The notes: generated from the letters alone by a model not told the origin. A stretch of DNA of 47,740 nucleotides from an uncultured Lachnospiraceae bacterium (GCA_944384015.1 CALWRT010000018.1:1-47740); one strand, 5' to 3'; positions 8,961 through 17,175 are shown, counted from the first letter of the stretch. A program made the numbers and translations.

Positions 8961-8988
8961 GGAAACACCAATCAAATCAGCAATTTCC
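8961..8988. repeat. short palindromic repeat, copy 1
   Basis: One of six copies in the window of a 27-28 bp imperfect palindrome. The arms match GGAAACACTGAT and ATCAGYGTTTCC around a 3-4 base loop. This copy is the most degraded (GGAAACACCAAT...ATCAGCAATTTCC) and lies in the gap between bcp and gtrA. Confidence 0.7.
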
Positions 8989-9022
8989 TAATCATTTTCT
9001 GTTTATTCTTCTCTGCCTGCGC

Positions 9023-9517
9023 TCACTTCTCGCGGAATGCCCACAACTTATTCAAAATAAAGTTCAGCGGTATCGTCACCAGCAAGTTAATCACCGGCCC
9101 CAGATAACTGGAAATTCCCAGTATGTCTACCCATACGTAGAGAAGAACAGCGCCGATGCAGAATGTGACGCCGTAGGAGGCGAACACCTTGGCCAAAGCT
9201 TTGGCATGATTGCGCTTCTTCTCTTCCCCTTCCTGGAACACATATTTGTTATTCCAGTAATAGGAGTTGAGGATACCAGCAGCATAGCTGATCACATTGC
9301 TGAGCTGATAGTGCAGCCCCAGCGTCACGAGCAGCGCATAGACCACATACGTCAGGGCCGTGTTGGACAGCCCCACAAGGCCGAACTTCACAAACTGCAT
9401 AAACGCTTCCCACTGCCCATCTGTCAGCTCTTTGCGAAAAATACCAAGGAATCCAAATACAAAGAAACGCGCGATTCTCTCTATCAGGTTCCACAGACAT
9501 GTCCCTATCCGATTCAC
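9023..9517 (-). CDS. GtrA family membrane protein
   Basis: A 164-residue protein with four membrane helices. FVKFGLVGLSNTALTYVVYALLV is partly covered by the typical GtrA signature (about 45-65), and the end LNFILNKLWAF is also characteristic. GtrA proteins are thought to flip undecaprenyl-phosphate-linked monosaccharides across the membrane. Its start overlaps the stop of the GtrB-like transferase by 4 bases (ATGA, 9514-9517), the classical gtrA-gtrB pairing. GGAGGAAG precedes the ATG. Confidence 0.92.
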   Translation of the reverse strand: MNRIGTCLWNLIERIARFFVFGFLGIFRKELTDGQWEAFMQFVKFGLVGLSNTALTYVVYALLVTLGLHYQLSNVISYAAGILNSYYWNNKYVFQEGEEKKRNHAKALAKVFASYGVTFCIGAVLLYVWVDILGISSYLGPVINLLVTIPLNFILNKLWAFREK

Positions 9518-10491
9518 GGTTCTTCCTCCGCACGCACCTCTTGCGTCTCTTCTTCCAGCATGTTTTTCCGGCTGTCCTTCACCTCGTCAATCAGGAACGG
9601 AGGCCGGTTCCTGGACGCATCCAGCGCCCGATATACATACTCTCCCAGTATGCCCAACATCAGCATGACCAGGCCAAAAGACAAGAGCATAACCACCATA
9701 ATGGTCGCCCAGCCCTCTACATCCACACCGTAGATACACGTCTGGGCAATTAAGACAATCGCCCATATACAGGCGATCACAAAAAAGGCGAAGCCTGTCA
9801 TGGACATGAAATGTACCGGGGTGTAAGAGAAGCTCATCATAGAATCCAGCACCAGCTTAATCTTCTTAGAGAGCGTCCACCTGGACTCTCCGATCTCTCT
9901 CGCTCTCCGGTGAAAATAGATCTTCTCGGACTTGAAGCCCACCCACAGCACCTGCAGCGTCAGGGCAGAGTTCTTCTCATCCAGCATAAGCAGTACCTGG
10001 ATCACCTGGCGATCCAGGAGATAGCAGTCAAAACCTCCCACTGGCATATTCTTCATCACAAACTTGCGGACGAGAGCATAGTAGGCGTTGGCGAAAAACT
10101 TCTGGACAGCACCCTCGTCCCGGTCTGCCCGTACGGCCAGCACCACCTTGTTACCCCGTTTCCAACTGTCATACATCTCCAGAATCAACTCAGAATCTTC
10201 CTGAAGATCCGCCTGCTTGGTCACCGCGCAGTCGCCGGTACACTGGGCAAGACCCGCCAGGATTGCCGCGTGTTCGCCAAAATTGCGGGACAGCTTCACC
10301 AGCTTTACCCGTTCATCCATCTGCCGAATCTGGTTCATAATCTCCCAAGAATTATCCCCTGATCCGTCATCTACGAAGACAATTTCATAATCTCCGATTT
10401 TGTGGAGAATCTTCTCCCTCATATCCTCATACAAGAGCATTAACGTATCGGAATTATAATATACTGGTACCACAATGGACAGCTTACTCAT
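9514..10491 (-). CDS. GtrB-like undecaprenyl-phosphate glycosyltransferase (GT2)
   Basis: A 325-residue family 2 enzyme. The N-terminal GT-A domain has DDGSGD at 41-46, and two C-terminal membrane helices lie at about 225-290. It most likely loads a sugar, perhaps the 3-amino-3,6-dideoxyhexose made by its neighbours, onto undecaprenyl phosphate for GtrA to flip. The usual DADLQ metal motif reads QADLQ here (94-98), so the first acidic residue is missing while the second is kept. It overlaps the FdtA-like gene by 8 bases (ATGAGTAA) and gtrA by 4. Confidence 0.9.
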   Translation of the reverse strand: MSKLSIVVPVYYNSDTLMLLYEDMREKILHKIGDYEIVFVDDGSGDNSWEIMNQIRQMDERVKLVKLSRNFGEHAAILAGLAQCTGDCAVTKQADLQEDSELILEMYDSWKRGNKVVLAVRADRDEGAVQKFFANAYYALVRKFVMKNMPVGGFDCYLLDRQVIQVLLMLDEKNSALTLQVLWVGFKSEKIYFHRRAREIGESRWTLSKKIKLVLDSMMSFSYTPVHFMSMTGFAFFVIACIWAIVLIAQTCIYGVDVEGWATIMVVMLLSFGLVMLMLGILGEYVYRALDASRNRPPFLIDEVKDSRKNMLEEETQEVRAEEEP

Positions 10492-10903
10492 GTCTCTTCC
10501 TAACCTCTTTCAAAAAATCGTCATAGTTTCTTATGTACTCGCTGGCATCATAGTGGGTGCTGGCAAGTACAAGTAAAATAGAGTCGGGAGAAAAATCATA
10601 CATGTCCTTCCACATCATCGTCGGGATATACAGGCCCATTCTGGGTTTGTTCAGCTCGATGATATCGGTCTCGTATCCGTTATCCACCTTCACCTTCGAC
10701 GTGCCCCCCACATTAATCAGGACGAATTCTGACAGCCGGTTGGCATGCTGACCTCGAATGATATCCGGATCAGAGCCGTACATATAGAATACCCGCTTAA
10801 CCTCAAAGGGAATATCCTGGTTGCCCTCTGCAATCACCAGATTGCCTCTCTCATCCCCATGCTCTGCAAACTCTAAGATTTTATACTCATTTTTGATACT
10901 CAT
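10484..10903 (-). CDS. FdtA/QdtA-type sugar 3,4-ketoisomerase
   Basis: A 139-residue cupin of the FdtA/WxcM-like family. These enzymes convert dTDP-4-keto-6-deoxyglucose to the 3-keto isomer before transamination. The strand with RVFYMYG (37-43) and RGQHANR (50-56) is the active-site region. The characterised enzymes have a His-x-His pair there; this protein has His53 and Asn55. The adjoining DegT aminotransferase upstream completes the 3-amino-3,6-dideoxyhexose route. RBS AAAGGAAG precedes the ATG. Whether it makes the galacto (Fuc3N) or gluco (Qui3N) product cannot be read from the sequence. Confidence 0.85.
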   Translation of the reverse strand: MSIKNEYKILEFAEHGDERGNLVIAEGNQDIPFEVKRVFYMYGSDPDIIRGQHANRLSEFVLINVGGTSKVKVDNGYETDIIELNKPRMGLYIPTMMWKDMYDFSPDSILLVLASTHYDASEYIRNYDDFLKEVRKRHE

Positions 10904-11001
10904 AAAAGCTTCCTTTTACCTTTTATTCTTTCCTTGTTCGTAACAGCTCTACCTGCCGAATACTCTTGCCATCCCAGCGGCGCTCTGTGTCCCTGCGTGC
11001 C

Positions 11002-12099
11002 TTAGCCTGCGAACTGATTCAGCGCTTGAATGACGGTCTCCTGTTCCTCCTCAGTCATTCCGTTATACATTGGGATGGACAGGACGGTCTTCGCATAGTG
11101 CTCCGTAATGGGGAACGCCCCTTCCCGGTATCCCAGTCCGGCATATGCCTCCGACAGATGCGGCGGGATCGGATAGTGGATGATCGTCCCAATCTCCCGC
11201 TCATCCAGATAGCGAATCAAGTCCTCCCTGGCCTCGCAGCGGATCACATACTGATGCCAGACGGAGGTGGCTCCTTCTCTCACCTGGGGAAGTATCAGCA
11301 GCGGATTGCGCAGCTTGCTTGTATATCTGCCGGCAATCTGCACCCGTTCCTTCTCCAGCTGTCCCAGGTGGGAGAGACGCACCCGCAGCAGGCCTGCCTG
11401 CAGCTCATCCAGCCTGGAATTGGCTCCCACTACCTTATTATAATAGCGCTTCTCGCTCCCATAGTTCCTGTATATTCTCATATCTCTGGCGATGTTCTCA
11501 TCATTCGTTATAATCGCCCCTCCATCGCCGAAAGCCCCCAGGTTCTTCGACGGATAGAAAGAAAAGCAGCCGATATCCCCGAACGTCCCGGTCATCTGCC
11601 CCTGGAAGCAGGCCCCGTGGGACTGCGCGCAGTCCTCCACAAGGCGCAGGTGATGCTTCTTGCATATCTTCGCGATCCGATCCATCCGGGATGCCTGGCC
11701 GTACAGGTGCACCACCAGAACAGCCTTCGTCCTCTCTGTAATTTTCTCTTCTATCTTCTCTGCATCAATATTGTAATATTCATCCGGCTCTACAAACACC
11801 GGGGTCGCTCCGTTAATCGTAATACCCATCACGCTGGCAATATACGTATTGCCCTGCACAATCACCTCGTCCCCGCTTCCGATGCCCAGCACCCGGAACG
11901 CGAGCCACAGGGCATCCAGTCCGCTGGCCAGCCCCACGCAGTAGTTCGCCCCGGTGTAGGCCGCGAACTCCTTCTCAAAGGCCTCGACTTCACGGCCCAG
12001 CACGTACCAGCCGGAGCGCAGCACTTCCAATGCTTTGTCTTCAAACTCCTGCTGGAACATATAAAATCCTCTATCCAAACGGTTCGGCATAATCTTCAT
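11002..12099 (-). CDS. DegT/DnrJ/EryC1 sugar aminotransferase (FdtB type)
   Basis: A 365-residue PLP-dependent aminotransferase. GLASGLDAL (56-64) binds the cofactor phosphate, EDCAQSHGA (155-163) holds the PLP-stacking region, and the Schiff-base lysine is Lys185 in FYPSKNLGAFGDGG. Enzymes of this type aminate dTDP-3-keto-6-deoxyhexoses using glutamate, giving dTDP-3-amino-3,6-dideoxyhexose. Placement 98 bp upstream of the FdtA-like isomerase supports that role. No FdtC-type acetyltransferase is adjacent; the hexapeptide enzyme at 41224-41769 is a remote candidate. ATG 12099 has GAGAGGA about 12 bases upstream; an in-frame ATG three codons on is the alternative. Confidence 0.9.
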   Translation of the reverse strand: MKIMPNRLDRGFYMFQQEFEDKALEVLRSGWYVLGREVEAFEKEFAAYTGANYCVGLASGLDALWLAFRVLGIGSGDEVIVQGNTYIASVMGITINGATPVFVEPDEYYNIDAEKIEEKITERTKAVLVVHLYGQASRMDRIAKICKKHHLRLVEDCAQSHGACFQGQMTGTFGDIGCFSFYPSKNLGAFGDGGAIITNDENIARDMRIYRNYGSEKRYYNKVVGANSRLDELQAGLLRVRLSHLGQLEKERVQIAGRYTSKLRNPLLILPQVREGATSVWHQYVIRCEAREDLIRYLDEREIGTIIHYPIPPHLSEAYAGLGYREGAFPITEHYAKTVLSIPMYNGMTEEEQETVIQALNQFAG

Positions 12100-12183
12100 A
12101 ACTATCCGGTTCCTCTCATAAGCGTATCATTTGCCCAAAACTCAACACATTACTCTTTATTCTATCACGGGGTACTACGTTCG

Positions 12184-13257
12184 TCAAACCTGTTTTTCCC
12201 CCGTCCGGGCCGTCCTCCTGTCCCGGATTTTCCCCAGAATACTGTCCTTTTTCCCATAGAGCACATAATTCGTCACGGGCAGGAACTTCCCCGCCAGCAC
12301 CACCAGCAGCGTCAGCGCCGCCATCAAGGCGAAGCTTGCCAGAACGAACTGGAACCAGGCTGGGCTGTAGACGGCAAAGGTGAGAGTACCTGGGTTCAGC
12401 AGCCTTGCGAAATGATAGTGGATGGAATAGATCTCCAGCGTGTAGCGGCCCAGCCAGGCAAAAAACCGTTTACACTGGTTGTCCCCCATAGTGCAGAAAA
12501 CCGCGATAACTGCCGCGCAGCCGCCGAAAGATGCGGCTGTCTGCAGAATATAGTCCCACGTTCCCTCCATCACCATCAAGTCTTCCCGCGCCACAACAAT
12601 CAGGCAGAATACTCCGCCCGCGGCGGCCAGGAAATAACGCTGTCTCTTCTTCACATATCGGCAGATCACCTTTTCCCTGGAACCGAACACGTAGGCAGCC
12701 ATATAATAGGGAATGTATATCCTAGTCAGATGCGGCCCAAGCCAAGGATTCCCTGCCCGCAGCTGCAGCAGAATCAGAAGGGTAAGCAGGCTGTAGCAGA
12801 CCCAGAACGCGCCCCCTGCCGCAATTTCCTTGGGAAGTCCCTCCTTCTGGCACAGGCGTCCGGCAAGAGATCCGGCAAGCTGAGCCGTGTATACCATCAC
12901 GGTCAGCACGAACAGGGTCACAAGGAACCACAGCCCTCTCTCCGGCTGCTCCAGATAGGCGGGAAACGCCCATGTAAAATCATCCAGATGGAACACCAGC
13001 GTCCATGCAAAGAACGGCATCATATAGTTCAACGCCCTGCGCCCTACCATCCGGCCGTATCCTCTTATATCTTGTATTTTCCCGGAACGTCCGCACAGGT
13101 ATCCCGAGACCATCATAAACAGCGGCATCTGCACCGCCTTGATGCCGTCGTAAATATATGGATCGTTGATCTCATTTAAGACGAGCACATGCCCCAGCAT
13201 AACCAGAAGGATGGTAAATCCTTTCACTGCGTCCAGGGAGGAATTTCGTTGTGCCAT
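12184..13257 (-). CDS. acyltransferase-3 family membrane protein
   Basis: A 357-residue integral membrane acyltransferase related to OafA and fucose 4-O-acetylase. It has the expected first-helix histidine (His23 in LLVMLGHVL) after SSLDAVKGF, the PLFMMVSGYL motif near 56-65, and about ten helices. Such proteins O-acylate extracytoplasmic sugars from a cytoplasmic acyl donor. The start is ATG 13257, since AAAGGAG lies 8 bases upstream; the frame extends nine codons further without a good binding site. It is first in the minus operon driven by the promoter at 13294-13322. Confidence 0.87.
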   Translation of the reverse strand: MAQRNSSLDAVKGFTILLVMLGHVLVLNEINDPYIYDGIKAVQMPLFMMVSGYLCGRSGKIQDIRGYGRMVGRRALNYMMPFFAWTLVFHLDDFTWAFPAYLEQPERGLWFLVTLFVLTVMVYTAQLAGSLAGRLCQKEGLPKEIAAGGAFWVCYSLLTLLILLQLRAGNPWLGPHLTRIYIPYYMAAYVFGSREKVICRYVKKRQRYFLAAAGGVFCLIVVAREDLMVMEGTWDYILQTAASFGGCAAVIAVFCTMGDNQCKRFFAWLGRYTLEIYSIHYHFARLLNPGTLTFAVYSPAWFQFVLASFALMAALTLLVVLAGKFLPVTNYVLYGKKDSILGKIRDRRTARTGEKQV

Positions 13258-13293
13258 AGCTGCTCCTTTGTGGTTAGTCTTCAAGCTGTACTT

Positions 13294-13322
13294 ATCATAA
13301 CTCCTTTATCCATTTATGACAA
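13294..13322 (-). promoter_or_regulatory. promoter for the acyltransferase-FdtB-FdtA-GtrB-GtrA-bcp block
   Basis: On the minus strand TTGTCA (plus 13317-13322) and TATGAT (plus 13294-13299) are separated by 17 bp. The box pair lies about 40 bp before the ATG at 13257 and 25 bp from the divergent plus-strand promoter. Confidence 0.6.
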
Positions 13323-13347
13323 GGGTATCCTGCCGCAAAGGCCGCCA

Positions 13348-13376
13348 TTGACTTTATAATCATAATTCAGTATGAT
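13348..13376 (+). promoter_or_regulatory. promoter for the TagF-like gene
   Basis: TTGACT (13348-13353) and TATGAT (13371-13376) are separated by 17 bp. They point toward the gene at 13536 with a leader of about 150 nt. The two divergent promoters are back to back, so they may share control. Confidence 0.6.
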
Positions 13377-13535
13377 GTATGAAACCCCACAATTGATAAA
13401 CATTTGGTATTGCGCCGAGAGGAACTGGAATTGCATTGAGAAGGTTCTATCTCTTTCATATAGGAAAACGCCTTTATTTCCCCCATATTCTATGTTAGGA
13501 TATGGATAATATCTTTCTCGGAAGGAGGGTGCCCT

Positions 13536-14741
13536 ATGCAGGCCCTGATGGATGCTGTCAAAAAAATACCCTGGCTGAAACGGCTCGCCGGCAATATTCT
13601 CAAGTACACCGAACGGCTTCACCAGCTCATTCTCCGCCTCTGCTGGCAGCTCTTTGTCCGCCTGCCCCTGCGGGAGGGGAAGGTGATTTTCTGCAACTTC
13701 TACGGCGGAGGTTTCGGGGATAATCCCCGCTTTATCGCTGAGGAGATGATCAGACGCAATCTGGGCTTTGAGATGTATTGGGTATGCGCCCACCCAGAGA
13801 TGGTATTCCCCGATCCTATCCGCCAGGTACGCCCTAACAGCATTCCCTTTGCCTACCATATGGCCACGGCGAAGTTTCTTGTGGAAAATACAAGGCGTCA
13901 ATATTACTATATCAAGCGCCCAGGACAATTCTACATTCAGACATGGCACGGAGGTCCAGGCCTGAAAAAGGTGGAGCAGGATGTGGAATCTGCCTTGAGC
14001 AGAGAATACATCGCCTACGCGAAGAAAGATTCCGCCTGTATCGACCTTTTTCTCTCCTGCTGCCGCTGGTGCACCGACTTATACCACCGCGCTTTCTGGT
14101 ATGACGGCCCGGTGCTGGAACGGGGAATTCCCAAGAACGATTTATATTTCACAGATCACGGGGAATCCCGGGCCAAGATCGAAGATTATTTTCACATTCC
14201 TCCCGGCAAAAAGCTGGTGCTCTACGCTCCTACTTACCGGGATGACCGTTCTACGGATATGTACAATCTGGATTACGGCCGCTGTCTGAAGGCCCTGGGC
14301 GCCCGCTTCGGCGGCGACTGGTATATCCTGATCCGCCTCCACCCCAACCTGGCTGATCAGGCAGGTATCGTCCCCACGGGCGAGAAGCTTCGCAACGCGA
14401 CGCTGTATCAGAATATGCAGGAGCTCCTGGCCGCCAGCGATATCATCATCAGTGACTATTCTGGCTGCGCCTTCGACTACCTGGTGCTGAAGCGGCCTGG
14501 CTTCCTATACGCGGAAGATTACGAGCACATCCGCCAGGTGAAGGATTACTACTTTACCCTGGAAGAATTGCCCTTCTCTCTGGCTCAGAATAACGATGAG
14601 CTCATACACAATATCGAAACCTTCGACGAAGAAGCATATCGGCAGCGCTGCGAAGAGTATGCCCGCCGCATACAGTTCTTTGATAACGGACATGCCTCCC
14701 AAGCTGCCGTGGACGCAATGCTGGAGCAGCTGGATATGTGA
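13536..14741 (+). CDS. CDP-glycerol glycerophosphotransferase family protein (TagF-like)
   Basis: A 401-residue GT-B-type enzyme. It has the family landmarks in order: TWHGGPG (136-142, the TagF TWHGTP equivalent), YAPTYRD (about 226-232), LIRLHPN (about 266-272) and IIISDYSGCAFDY (about 306-318). Family members transfer glycerol phosphate or ribitol phosphate from CDP-alcohols in teichoic-acid or capsule synthesis at the cytoplasmic membrane face. Here it may decorate or link the locus polysaccharide with phosphodiester groups, possibly using the CDP-alcohol module at 19595-21381. AAGGAGG lies 8 bases before the ATG. It has a good promoter and stands alone before the defence insertion. Confidence 0.9.
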   Translation: MQALMDAVKKIPWLKRLAGNILKYTERLHQLILRLCWQLFVRLPLREGKVIFCNFYGGGFGDNPRFIAEEMIRRNLGFEMYWVCAHPEMVFPDPIRQVRPNSIPFAYHMATAKFLVENTRRQYYYIKRPGQFYIQTWHGGPGLKKVEQDVESALSREYIAYAKKDSACIDLFLSCCRWCTDLYHRAFWYDGPVLERGIPKNDLYFTDHGESRAKIEDYFHIPPGKKLVLYAPTYRDDRSTDMYNLDYGRCLKALGARFGGDWYILIRLHPNLADQAGIVPTGEKLRNATLYQNMQELLAASDIIISDYSGCAFDYLVLKRPGFLYAEDYEHIRQVKDYYFTLEELPFSLAQNNDELIHNIETFDEEAYRQRCEEYARRIQFFDNGHASQAAVDAMLEQLDM

Positions 14742-14790
14742 ACAAATACCACAGAATCTTAAATTTTTACTATTCTATCTTTATGTGTTA

Positions 14791-14819
14791 TTGATATAAG
14801 TGAATTTTTCACTTATAAT
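14791..14819 (+). promoter_or_regulatory. promoter with 21 bp operator-like palindrome for the RloA/RloB pair
   Basis: TTGATA (14791-14796) and a perfect TATAAT (14814-14819) have 17 bp spacing. The perfect inverted repeat ATAAGTGAA-TTT-TTCACTTAT (14796-14816) fills the spacer and reaches into both boxes. The AGGAGG of the first gene starts within about 8 bases of the -10 end, so the 5' leader is very short. The geometry is that of a promoter occluded by a dimeric repressor. Confidence 0.7.
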
Positions 14820-14839
14820 AAGATAGAGGAGGTGTAATA

Positions 14840-16237
14840 ATGCTAATTAGATTCAATGTATCTAATTTCTTGTCATTCGCGGGAAGAGAAGATGGTAAGT
14901 CACAGGAATTTTCCATGATTGCCGGGAAGGTACGCAGCAAAAAGGAACATCTGCAGGATAATGAAAAGTTAAAATTATTAAAGTTTGCCGCTATATACGG
15001 CGCAAACGCCTCCGGAAAGTCTAATCTTGTAAAGGCTGTCGACTTTATGAAAAAGACCGTCATCAGGGGACTGCCAGACGGTTATTCTGAAAAATATTGT
15101 AAAACTGCGGCAGAGAATCGCACGAAGCCAAGTTATTTTGAACTGGAGCTCGCCCTCAACGACAAATATTACGCATATGGATTCGAAATCATACTCAATG
15201 AGGGAAGGTTTGTCAGCGAATGGCTTGTAGAATTAATCGCGGATGGGCGAGAACGGGTTATATTTACCCGCAATATTGAAAAGAGTTCCTACGAGCTGGG
15301 CAGCTGCCTAAAAACAAAGGGTCTGTCCCAAAAAATGGAGGTCTACGCCGACGATATTCAGGATGACGGGAGTACTCTCTTATTATATATTATGAATCAC
15401 AACAAAGGAAATCTGTATCACCGTTATAAAAGGGCTTCTATTTTAAAGGATATTTACAAATGGATAGAAGATAAATTAGATATCAATTATCCGGACGAAC
15501 CGATTTCCAGTTACTCTTATATGGCGAATACCCGGAATATCGATGAAATCTGCAAATTGATTGCCGCGTTTGGAACTGGCATCCACGGGTTTCAAATTGT
15601 AGATATTCCTCTGGAAACCGTTGTCTCCCGTATGCCGGCAGGTCAAAAGGAAGACTTGCTTGCCTGGCTTGAAAAAGGTGCCATAAAAATGAAAATGTCC
15701 TCTGCTGTGGAATTTAATGCGATCATGCGCAGCAGAACCGATTTTTTCATAATCTCCATTGACCCGGACGGAAAAGTAGCATGTAAAACGATTAAATTTT
15801 CTCATAACCAACAAAATGTTTTATTTGATTTAGCGGAAGAATCCGACGGCACTATCCGAATTTTAGATTTATTGGAAATTCTTCTTTCCGAAGAAGGAAT
15901 GACCTATGTCATTGACGAGTTAGACCGCTGCCTGCACCCGAATTTGACCTATAAATTTGTGAAAACCTATCTTTCCCTGGCAGCCAAGAAAGATTTACAG
16001 TTAATCGTGACCACCCATGAGTCTAGGCTGTTAGATTTTGATTTGCTTCGCCGAGACGAAATTTGGTTCGTCAACAAACGGGAGACCGGCGAAAGTGACA
16101 TTTATTCACTGGAAGAATATAATACAAGATTTGATCAGAAAATAGATAAAGCCTATCTGGAAGGACGCTATGGCGGCGTCCCTATATTCAACACGGTATT
16201 TCCGGTGAAGGAGGAGATATCTTTTGCGGGAAAGTAA
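14840..16237 (+). CDS. AAA family ATPase, RloA/AbiLi-like defence component
   Basis: A 465-residue ABC/SMC-type ATPase of the AAA_15/AAA_21 group. It starts with MLIRFNVSNFLSF, typical of RecF/OLD-like ATPases. Walker A is GANASGKS (54-61), Walker B is TYVIDELD (355-362) and the H-loop is TTHES near 393. The tail WFVNKRETGES...YLEGRYGGVPIF is diagnostic of the RloA-like family. In AbiL and comparable systems such as PARIS an ATPase of this type holds a TOPRIM effector and senses infection. It overlaps the RloB gene by 14 bases. Base composition is visibly more AT-rich than the flanking glycan genes, which suggests horizontal gain. AGGAGG precedes the ATG. Confidence 0.88.
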   Translation: MLIRFNVSNFLSFAGREDGKSQEFSMIAGKVRSKKEHLQDNEKLKLLKFAAIYGANASGKSNLVKAVDFMKKTVIRGLPDGYSEKYCKTAAENRTKPSYFELELALNDKYYAYGFEIILNEGRFVSEWLVELIADGRERVIFTRNIEKSSYELGSCLKTKGLSQKMEVYADDIQDDGSTLLLYIMNHNKGNLYHRYKRASILKDIYKWIEDKLDINYPDEPISSYSYMANTRNIDEICKLIAAFGTGIHGFQIVDIPLETVVSRMPAGQKEDLLAWLEKGAIKMKMSSAVEFNAIMRSRTDFFIISIDPDGKVACKTIKFSHNQQNVLFDLAEESDGTIRILDLLEILLSEEGMTYVIDELDRCLHPNLTYKFVKTYLSLAAKKDLQLIVTTHESRLLDFDLLRRDEIWFVNKRETGESDIYSLEEYNTRFDQKIDKAYLEGRYGGVPIFNTVFPVKEEISFAGK

Positions 16238-17171
16238 ATTATTTGCTCAGAGGTCAAGGGTCCTGTCCTCTGATGAAGTAAAACGCAAATATTTCCTTGT
16301 CTTTGAAGGATCGGATACTGAACTCATTTATTTTAACGCGGTGAGCTCAAAGGCTTCTGAAATAGGCATTCATCCGCTCATTGATCTGGTTCCGATTATC
16401 CGAAGCTATAGTGAACAAGGTTGGAGCAACCCAGTCAAATTATTAGAACGGATCATACAGAGCCTATATGAGGCAGAGACAGGTTATCTCAGTTATGAAT
16501 CTCTGCTCAACCGGATAATGGATTATCTGCAAGATGAAAAATTCTTTTCACTTAATCAGATACAGGCTTCCACGGTATGGAAGCTGCTAATTTGGATTTG
16601 TAAGGAAAAATTACAAGTCAACTTAGCATATGATGTGGAGGACATCCAGGGCGATTGCTCAAGCATCCTGGAAATTCTAAGCAATCATTTCAGTATTGCC
16701 AACCTCTCAGATGATATTATTTCCTACATCAAGTCCTCACATATCACCTATGATCCCAGCTTCGATAAAATTTGTATTGTGGCAGACCGGGACAAAGAAA
16801 GTTTCACCGCAGAACAATATCACTATGTGATGGACAAATGCCAGGCAAAAGGCTTCGGCTTCTATATTACCAATCCCTGCTTTGAGTTCTGGCTACTCCT
16901 GCACTTTGAAGAAGTATTCGAGTTAAATCGGGATAAGCTCCTTCTAAACCCAAAAGTCTCTGCAAAAAGGCGCTATACAGAGCAGGCATTATCCCGTATA
17001 TTCCCCGGATATCATAAATCAAATTACCATGCTGAGGAATTGATTTCCCGTCTTGATCATGCAATACATCAGGAAAGCTTTTTCTGCGAAGATCCGCAAT
17101 TACTTGAAAATGAGCTGGGATGTAATCTGGGAATACTATTTAAAATTCTCAAAGCAGCACCAACCGAGTGA
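16224..17171 (+). CDS. RloB/AbiLii-like TOPRIM effector
   Basis: A 315-residue RloB family protein. The start is TTG at 16224, fixed by AAGGAGGAG seven bases upstream and by coupling to the RloA stop at 16237. The N-terminal strand YFLVFEGSDTELIYF carries the EGxxTE motif (Glu28, Thr32, Glu33), and VADRDKE carries the acidic pair Asp188/Asp190. Both fit a TOPRIM-like nuclease fold. NPCFEFWLLLHFE (about 219-231) is another family hallmark. An internal region of about 120 residues between the motifs is long. Expected role: infection-triggered nuclease or toxin held by the ATPase. It ends 4 bp from the convergent gene at 17176. Confidence 0.85.
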   Translation: MRESKLFAQRSRVLSSDEVKRKYFLVFEGSDTELIYFNAVSSKASEIGIHPLIDLVPIIRSYSEQGWSNPVKLLERIIQSLYEAETGYLSYESLLNRIMDYLQDEKFFSLNQIQASTVWKLLIWICKEKLQVNLAYDVEDIQGDCSSILEILSNHFSIANLSDDIISYIKSSHITYDPSFDKICIVADRDKESFTAEQYHYVMDKCQAKGFGFYITNPCFEFWLLLHFEEVFELNRDKLLLNPKVSAKRRYTEQALSRIFPGYHKSNYHAEELISRLDHAIHQESFFCEDPQLLENELGCNLGILFKILKAAPTE

Positions 17172-17175
17172 ACGG

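Noticed and set aside
10966-13179. Open plus-strand frame of 737 codons
   Set aside because: It runs antisense through the FdtB-type aminotransferase and an acyltransferase, both of which have full family motifs, ribosome sites and a promoter. The plus reading has no recognisable domain.
14742-17175. Target-site duplication flanking the defence pair
   Set aside because: Only a 6-base GTGAAC occurs near both edges (14740 and 17168). That is too short and includes stop-codon bases, so it is not evidence of an insertion mechanism.
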